From contig CM068369.1 in NCBI GenBank assembly GCA_034769895.1, forward strand, positions 423,137,479 through 423,201,478: a DNA stretch of 64,000 nucleotides, written 5' to 3'. How positions within the stretch are numbered: the first letter of the stretch is position 1; every line of letters begins with the position of its first letter. Positions 56,599 to 64,000 of this stretch are shown here, piece after piece. The notes below the pieces were generated by a model. It was not told the DNA's origin and searched no databases. It was given only the letters and a program-made list of their open reading frames with translations. A program made the position numbers and the translations under genes. The stretch is from Magicicada septendecula (Eukaryota > Arthropoda > Insecta > Hemiptera > Cicadidae).

Positions 56599-58809
56599 TT
56601 GTCATTAGAGTAATGACAAACACAGGTTAAAATCAGTGGCTGCCAGTGAGTCCTAAGGATGGGGAGGCTACAAGGCAGTCATGTGAGAACAGCACTCAGT
56701 CATATCAGTCAAAATTACTGTTGTGTCAATAATTGATATCACAGTATGAATCAAAATTTGTATTTTTGTGTGTTATATATGTTATTTTTTTTTTTAAATT
56801 ATTTGTCATAACAATTGATAAACAAGGTGTCGACACCGATACAAGTGTAATTTTGATCACTGCCTGTAAGATGACATTACCTTATAGCTAGATCTAATGT
56901 TGTGTGAAAACGAGGACTTGATTGTGAGATGACTTCAACATTCTGTTGTGAAAGATGATTCTTTAACCACTCTGAAGCAGACATAGATGGATCCAGCAGT
57001 AATGGCCTCAGTGAAGTCTAAACAGGAGTTACACAATGTTTCACATTACAAATATATCAGAATACATTACATTAATAAATATCAGAAACACTCCAGAAGC
57101 AGTTGGTAGGCTCAAGCCATTAAGTAAGCGAATCTGATGTTTGATATATGTGGTGGGAGTAAAAGCATGTGAAAGTACCTCTGCCAATCACATTACAGCA
57201 ATTCATTCATGTCACCACAGTAACGACCTGTAACAGTACTGTGTTGCCACATTCTTACCCAGATGTTCACGTGGTCAGTTCTGTACTGTGCAGTGGTCAG
57301 TAAATGCAAAGCTTCCTGTGTACAGTTGGCAATATCAGTGCAAAATTTCAGAGTCACTTACTGAATGGCTCAAGTATATTACAAATTTACAAAGCTCTGC
57401 TACAAAGTTGCATATATTTATGTTGAGATTTGGATTAGGTAAAACAAAATTTATGAAGTAAATCGTTTAATTAATATAACTAAATGAAAAGTAGTTTGAG
57501 GATGCTCGAAAACATTGAAACTGTGAGGTTAGTTATAACATGGTCACCACATATTTTTGTAGCAAAGCATGGTCTTGCATAGGAGTGTAAGAAGCATTCA
57601 ACACTGGCTTTTCAGATAGGAGTGTAAGAAGAATTCTACACAGATCTTAAATTCCACCCATATAAAATAATGTTAGTGCAGGAATCATGTGTGAATAATT
57701 GGGGATCTTGTAAAGTATCATTCCTGGTCACATGAAAACCTGCCGGAACGTCACAACCACTTCACAGCAGACATAACTGTGCAGTACACAGTTTCAAACT
57801 TATAAATCATGAGCCCATTTTTTTCTTTCTTTTGAAGACAGCAATCATACATGAACAGAAACAGTTACTTCTAATCAGTACACGATGATGCTGCATAATT
57901 TTTTACAACCAAAACTCAATGAGTTTTAAATCTTAAAATTTGGCTGCAGCAAGATAGCACCACCACCACCCATATGGCAAGAGCTTCTATAGATGTTCTG
58001 TGAGAATTCTTTCCTGGCCATCTGATTTCACTCAGTGAAGACATTCCATGGCCTGCACGATTGCTCATACTTGCTGTCTGTGATTAATTCATTTGGTGCG
58101 ATTACTTCAAAAAAAAAAGTTTTAATTTGCCAACCAAATTCAATTTCTGAAGTAAAGGATACCATCCAGTATGAAACTGTAGCATACCATAACAGAAAAT
58201 CCAATGAAAGATGAGGAATTTCAGAGTGAGGTTAAATGAGTGTGTGAGAAAAAAGGGAAACATTTGTATGACTTAATTTTGAAGACAACAAAATAATTTG
58301 TAAGTAAAGTTGTAAACATTTATCTTCAATTTCACATAGAATTTTGAATCTGATATTTTTTCTCATAAATAAAAGAAGAAAAAATTGATTGATATGCTAT
58401 CCAAACAATTTTGATGGTAACAATGTTATGAAAGTGGATTTAATACAAATAAAAAAGAAAAATAAATTTTGCCTCACACATTCTTCTTTACTAAAACATA
58501 GAAACAAACTATATACAAATAGAAGTGAATAAAAAAGTGATGAAAACTTTTATTTCACCAGTATGGATGAATCAGTAGAAATGGAAGGAAGCAGACATAG
58601 AAACTCCACTAAAGAACAATGTCATCTGTATGGAATTAACAAACCATGCCTCAGTTTCCTACATGCAACATTATTGTACTTCATTAATATCTAATAAACA
58701 TTCTGAATATCTAGTAGAGTATCCTGAAATTCAGATTAGTAAAAATATTGAAAAAACAGTGAAGAAAGAACTTATAACTCCAAACCTGAACCTGTTCAAT
58801 GAATCAAAA
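56599..58809. other. Unassigned sequence right of P2
   Basis: No gene or element recognised. A short near-repeat (ataggagtgtaagaag, near 57578 and 57617) is present. One 76-codon plus-strand frame (58630-58860) runs into the Tigger end and has no known motif. Could be host intergenic DNA. Confidence 0.5.
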
Positions 58810-59145
58810 TACAGTAGACTCTCTGTTAACCACCCCTTCTTTAACCGAGAAATGGCTTAATGCCTTCTGAGAAATCTGCTGCTACCAATGCTCAGCTCAT
58901 GTAAGTTACAACATGTCAGTCTGCTCAGATCAGTTGCTATCTGGTTTTAGTGCCATCAGAAGTATTCGTATGTAGTGCACAGTTTTGTAATATGGCTCAG
59001 TATTATTTGTGAGTTTTGTTTATTAGAGCATTCAAAACTCTACTGAAATGAGCATGGTAAAGCGAAATTGTATTGTGGCGACCATGGAACAAAAGCTAAA
59101 TGTGACAGAGAGGCTTGATAAAGGTGAAGCAATGAAACTCATGAG

Positions 59146-61240
59146 CAGGGGGTGGATTTCTATGATATGTCACACTTTTTTCCATCACATTATTTCAGTT
59201 TCAGCTTGATTTAAACTTTATTTCAAGTATTCTAATGAAGATTGATAGTGTTTTATTGTGCATATAATTGCATATTTCAGTAGTTTTTAAGTTTTGTATT
59301 GTTTGGCTCCGTGAGCGATAATGCCAGCAGGCAGAAGTGAAGGGAGGGGGAGGGCTTTTCTTACATTTTGTAAAGTGCTTTTAACTTTCACCTTCCCCTG
59401 TAATGGTCATTCACTCATTCTGTGTGTCCGCAGTTTGATCCATCATGGCTAGAATAAAGAGTTCGGTGAATGAAAAGTTGTGTCGTTTTATTCAAGAATT
59501 TGGTGATAAAATATTTAGTACTGATGGCACTATTTTATTTTGTAAGTTGTGTGAAGTTAAAGTCACTGCTGAGAAACATTTCACTGTGCAGCAACACTGT
59601 AATACGGCAAAACATAAAAATTGCTTACAAAGACAGTCAGCAGTCGAAAGTAGACAACTTCTATTATTCGAAAAATCTGCTAGTACTTCAACTTCATCTT
59701 CCAACAGTTCAGAGCTTATGAAGGATCTCTGCAGGGTGATGATTTCATCCAACATCCCATTGAAAAGCTTAACAATCAAAGCTTGAGACAGTTTCTGGAG
59801 AAATATACGAAACATCTGGTTCCAAATGAATCGACGCTGAGGAAGAACTATCTGACTGGGTGTTACGAAGAGGTGTTGGATAAAATAAGATGTAATGTGG
59901 GGGACTGTAAAATATGGGTTTCAATTGATGAAACAACAGATGTTGATGGGAGGTATGTTGTAAACGTGATTGTTGGAACACTAAAAGAAGACAGACCTGG
60001 AGAAATATTCCTCCTAGCATGTGAAGTGCTAGAGAGGACAAATCATTCAAGTATTGCTGTCTTATTCGACGATTCTTTGAATATACTGTGGCCAAATGGG
60101 GCAAAAAGAGAGAATGTTCTTATCTTTATTACTGACGAAACTCCTTATATGATGAAAGCAGGCAAGGGACTAAAGATGTTATATCCGAAGATGTAACGTG
60201 CCTTGCGCATGCTTTAGAGTGGCCGAAAAAATTCGCAGTAACTACCTGGAAGTGGATAAATTAATATCAAATGGAAAGAAAGCCTTTAAGAAATCACCAC
60301 TCCGCCTGCAGGCATTTAAAGATGCAGCTCCTTCATTGCCCCTTCCTCCCCAGCCTAACACGCTGGGGTACCTGGATTGAAGCTGCGGTACATTACTGCA
60401 ACAATTACGACACCCTGGAGAAGATCATGAACTCCTTGGACCCTACAGATTCTTCATCAGTGAAAATAATGCAAGATTTGTTTTCATATTCCACTATAAA
60501 AACTGACCTGACTTACTTGAAATCCAACTTTGGTTTCTTACTGAGCAAAATCACCCAGCTAGAAGCTTCGGGTTCTGAACTAAGTGATGCTCTGAATATT
60601 GTAGAATACACAGAACAAGAGTTAAAACATGCAAAAGGAATAGTAGCAGCCAAAGTTTGTGCAAAATTAGTGAGTGTACTGGAAAAGAATCCTGGGTTTT
60701 TGCAACTGTGTGGCGTAAGTGAGATTTTGTACGGAAATGAACACGGTTCAGACTTCAAAAATGAATTTTCATCCTTTGACCTAAGTTTATTTAAGTACGC
60801 GCCTATTACTTCGTGTGATGTGGAGAGAAGTTTCTCTCGCTACAAGACCATTCTCAGCAACAACAGGAGAGGATTTTCATTTCACAACCTGAAAATGCAT
60901 GTCATCGTCTACTGCATCAATTCAGCTGATAATGAAGACTGAGATCAGGTATGAATATTTTTAATAAAGGTGTTAAGTGGGATTTGAGCAAGTAAAATTA
61001 TTTAATTACTTTTCTCTCCCTTACAAGGTTGGTGCTGTTTTGCAGAATGTAGTTAAATGAGTTCGTGAATGCTGCATTGTGTGACTATCTTAAAGACACT
61101 CATTTGAAGTAGATAAATGTAACACATACGTGTCATTAATAAAGTCATATTTTGGATTTTATTGGTCATGTTTTAATGTTTTTTAGGTCATAAATGCATG
61201 CATATTTTCTACACTTTTAGGTCATAGAAATCCGCCTCTA
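59146..61240 (+). mobile_element. hAT transposon H1 inserted in the Tigger transposase
   Basis: Exact 8-bp TSD ctcatgag (59138-59145 and 61241-61248), the hallmark of hAT. Inverted ends: left CAGGGGGTGGATTTCTATGA (59146-59165) and right, in reverse complement, TAGAGGCGGATTTCTATGA (61222-61240). 2095 bp, with a broken transposase gene. Confidence 0.93.
59445..60941 (+). pseudogene. hAT transposase, broken
   Basis: N-terminal BED-type zinc finger (59445-59757): FCKLCEV and a later QHCNTAKHK supply C-x2-C and the His residues; the FG..DGT.LFC.LC spacing recalls CGGBP1-type fingers. After a frameshift near 59757: FLEKYTKHLVPNESTLRKNY, WVSIDETTDVDGR (first catalytic Asp) and IFITDETPYM (second Asp). 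A further shift near 60190-60220 disturbs the CLAHAL motif, and another near 60370 leads to the last frame, which ends with the dimerisation domain (SCDVERSFSRYKTILSNNR, FHNLKMHVIVYC). At least three frame changes, so inactive. Confidence 0.88.
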
Positions 61241-63042
61241 CTCATGAGTGATGAGCTTGGTGTTGGCGTAACGATGGATAAAGACTGGCGTTAGAACAAA
61301 AAATAAATTTTAGATTATTGCACTCAAATTGAATAAAAAAGTCCTTTCAACAAGCTACATGTACAAAACAGTACATGAACTGGTTGACAATGCATTTTGG
61401 CTATGGTTCCTTCAAGAACAGTGCAAGGGCACGCCTACAAGTGGTTCAATTTTAATGGAAAAGGCTGTCATGCTACACTCTAAGCTCCAAAACGGAGGTG
61501 ACTTTGCTGCCAGTGATGGCTGGTTGACACAGTAGAAAAAACGACATGGGGTTCATTTCTTAAGTGTTTTCTGGAGAAAAGCTATCGGCTGACCCAGGTG
61601 AAGCCAATGAGTTCAAAAACAAACTCAAAGAACTTATCAAAATAGAAGGTTTACCTCCTGAACAAGTCTACAGCATAGATAAGACTGGACTAAATTTTAA
61701 ACGTTTGCCTGAAAAAATTTTTTACTGCAGGTAATGAAAAGTCAGCTCCAGGTTTTAAAGTCAACAAGGAGAGGATCACTGCTGTGTTGTGTTCAAATGC
61801 CTCTGTAACTCATAAGTTTCCCCTCCTTGCCATTAGCAAGGCTCAGAAGCGCCGCGTCTTCAAGAACATGTATGTTTCATCACTTCCTGTCTGCTACAGA
61901 GATAAGAAGTCTGGATGGATGGACAAATATATTTTTAAAGATTGGTTTATCAATGAGTTCATTCCTAAAGTGAAAAAAAAAACACTTAAAAGACTTGAAA
62001 ATGCCAATCAAAGTGGTGTTAGATAATGCACCTACTCACCCTGAAGGTCTTAAGTGTAAGGGGGAACCTGGGATAAAATGTTTTTTCTCCTACCCCATGT
62101 GACCAGTCTAATACAACAAATGGACCAAGGAGTTATCAAGTGCTTCAAGAGGAGCTACAGGGGAAAACTGCTTTCGGTCATCCTGAGAAAAATGGAATTG
62201 GAAGGAAGTGAACTTGTTGATGTTTTGAAATCCATACACATAAAAGATGTCATTTATATGGTGGCTAAATATTTTGAAGACGTTGCGAGTTCAACAATCG
62301 TAAAAAGGTTGGCCTATTGTTCAAGAGGCTGTTGAAAAAAATATAGATGATAACCCATTGGCAAAGAAAGAAAATGTATAAGAATCTGAGATGGATGACA
62401 ATATAGCCTTGTTAAAACAAAAACTGCCTGGCAACATTGCGCTTCAAATGCAATATTTTCAAGAATGGGTTATTATGGGTGATGATGAGCTCAGAAATGA
62501 AATGCTAACCGATGACTAAATCGTTCAGGCTGTTCTCAGTGAAAGCCAAGAGGAAGAAGAAAGAAGGGTAAGAAGAAGGGTTTTGTCAGTGATGAAGGGT
62601 AAGAAGAAGCCGAAAAAATTAGCCATGACAAAGGAATGAAAGTGCTACAGTTAACAGCGTCATACATCGAACAGCAGAAAGAATCGACAGTGGTTGATGT
62701 GATGCTTTTAAAAAAATTGGTGTGACTACACACTAAAAAAAAAAAAAAAAAAATTAACACAAAAAAAACAAAAGATTACAGATTTTCTCAATTAGACTTT
62801 TAACTGTCTATAGCGTATAAATTTGTAGTAAAGAATTTTGTTTTGGTTCAAGGCTTTTGTTTTTGTTTAATAAATTGTAACTCCAGTACTCCTTTCTTTG
62901 TTTTTGTTTTTTAACTTATAGATATTGTAGCATTTATAGTTCATAAGCGTGTAGTATACTGGCCATTTTCGTTTTAACCAACTATTTTGTTATCTGACCA
63001 GGGATCCGGTCCCGTGAGGGTCGGTTGAGAGAGAGTCTACTG

Positions 63043-64000
63043 CAGGTCCAAATCTTTTCATTAGACAACAGCTATATAAAACAGGAACTAATGAGACTTT
63101 TACAATACGTGATATAGACCTTCTTAGATAAAATACAGTATACAGATATCGAGGAATAATTCCTATCTGAGAACTGAATTCAAATGTACCATACAAAGTG
63201 AGATCACAATCTGCCAAAGCTATTGTCACATTGTATTGTTGGGATACAGGTGCACAAATCTAATCTAGTTTTAATTAAACTAAATAAGTCTAAGGTGATA
63301 ATACTATAAAAGCGAATTTAAACTGACTTTAATTAGTTAAATAATTTACAATATTAATAAATAATATTTGGTATGAGTACACAAATGCAATGTAGAGTGA
63401 ATGTTTTTTTAAAATCTTACTTACCCCGTACTCCATTTGTGCCAGCTGAAAAAAATTGTTTTGAACTGTTAAAAACTACAAGTATACTATTTGAATGTTT
63501 GTGAAATGGACGTATGAAATCAAATATACAAGTAATGAACAACGTGCAATATGGCTGTGCACACATATTTAGTTTTATTTAATGAATCATGGATAACAGA
63601 ATCAAATTGTAATTACGCTCTGATCCACAATAACTCTTCAAAAGTGGTTGGTCATGTCATTTATTTCTGTATACTTTTTTATTATACGAAAATCTGGTAC
63701 AAAGTTTGATAAAAACATATATGTGAGAAATTCTGTATCATACACACGTCTCACATACAATAAACATTATATTCATATTTACTCAAAATATTAATTAAGT
63801 AAAGGAAGGGGAATATTAACTAAGTCTGTCAACCAGGAATAGATGAAGAAATAATCATTACAGAATTATGAACAGAATGAAAACATGCAGTAAACTTGAA
63901 AGCCAAAGTATTATATAACTTGACAAAAAGACATCTAAAAGACTAGACCAGACAATAACTTTGGTATTAACAGTTACCCCATAGATTAGTAGATTGAGAG
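63043..64000. other. Unassigned sequence at window end
   Basis: AT-rich with no gene, repeat or element recognised. Confidence 0.5.

Larger units (their letters stand above)
59048..62520 (+). pseudogene. Tigger transposase, broken and interrupted
   Basis: Starts MSMVKRNCIVATMEQKLNV with the CENP-B-type helix-turn-helix, is cut at 59145 by the hAT and continues at 61241 (DELGVGVTMDKDW). A second DNA-binding part lies at 61329-61535 (PTSGSILMEKAVMLHSKL, SDGWLTQ). DDE core traces: IDKTGLNFKRL (first Asp kept; usual Glu now Lys) near 61677, NEKSAPGFKVNKERITAVLCSNAS, VVLDNAPTHP near 62013 (second Asp), then in another frame TSLIQQMDQGVI (third Asp). Several stops and frameshifts. Related host proteins exist (jerky, CENP-B types), but this copy clearly sits between transposon ends. 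Confidence 0.88.
58812..63042 (+). mobile_element. Tigger-like (pogo group, Tc1/mariner) DNA transposon, dead
   Basis: Terminal inverted repeats: left CAGTAGACTCTCT (58812-58824) and the same 13 bases in reverse complement ending at 63042, with weaker matching for about 12 more. The left end follows TA, the usual Tc1/mariner target; the right flank is CA, probably a mutated TA. The transposase frames inside are broken and hAT H1 is inserted. About 2.1 kb without the hAT. Confidence 0.85.

Noticed and set aside
1-64000. CRISPR array, bacterial operon or prophage
   Set aside because: Composition, LTRs, PLE and DNA transposons are eukaryotic; no spaced short repeats or ribosome-binding-site patterns seen.

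Overview
This looks like a piece of a large, AT-rich animal genome, most likely an arthropod and probably an insect. The evidence is the mix of elements: Penelope-like elements (PLEs) carrying a GIY-YIG endonuclease, Ty3/Gypsy LTR elements, big non-autonomous LTR elements, a Tigger (pogo-type) transposon and a hAT transposon. No host gene, tRNA or rRNA was recognised. Almost everything from about 800 to 56,600 is a set of retroelements inserted into one another, and most boundaries can be placed to the base from target-site duplications (TSDs).

Layout. (1) 1-799 is unassigned, with a hammerhead-like motif on the minus strand. (2) 800-4805 holds the 3' end, LTR and decayed interior of a non-autonomous LTR element (N1). 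(3) 4806-44214 is one non-autonomous LTR element (N2, plus strand, about 6.3 kb when its insertions are removed). Its only gene is split by Gypsy element G1 (6503-29145, minus, TSD gtgt), and its 3' LTR is split by Gypsy element G2 (33708-44152, minus, TSD cgag). G1 is itself interrupted by PLE insertion P1 (9200-13911, TSD ttaaatatcca) and by non-autonomous element N3 (14920-22469, minus, TSD ggtt). G2 pol is interrupted by solo LTR S1 (38465-39697, TSD gtat). (4) 44973-56598 is PLE insertion P2, carrying element N4 (45837-51332, TSD ctat), which in turn carries solo LTR S2 (48000-49172, TSD cttt); P2 also carries solo LTR S3 (54515-55654, TSD acag). (5) 58812-63042 is a dead Tigger transposon with a dead hAT (59146-61240, 8-bp TSD ctcatgag) inside its transposase gene. 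(6) 56,599-58,809 and 63,043-64,000 show nothing recognisable.

How the parts work. G1 and G2 are autonomous Gypsy designs (gag, protease, reverse transcriptase, RNase H, integrase; no env seen), both now disabled. G2 keeps a textbook -1 frameshift site between gag and pol, and a possible primer site matching the 5' end of initiator tRNA-Met. N1-N4 form a family with no pol at all. N3 has two LTRs, a tRNA-His primer site and one coiled-coil protein, so it must borrow enzymes from another element. All four carry a hairpin just before the polypurine tract, with a compensatory base-pair change between copies.

The two PLE insertions belong to different PLE lineages but have the same layout: one full copy, a tandem 5'-truncated copy, an inverted partial copy, and a short stub of element 5' end at the far edge. 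Each 3' end carries a hammerhead-ribozyme-like fold. Coordinates of element ends given with a TSD are read directly; ends marked approximate are inferred from where copies stop matching.
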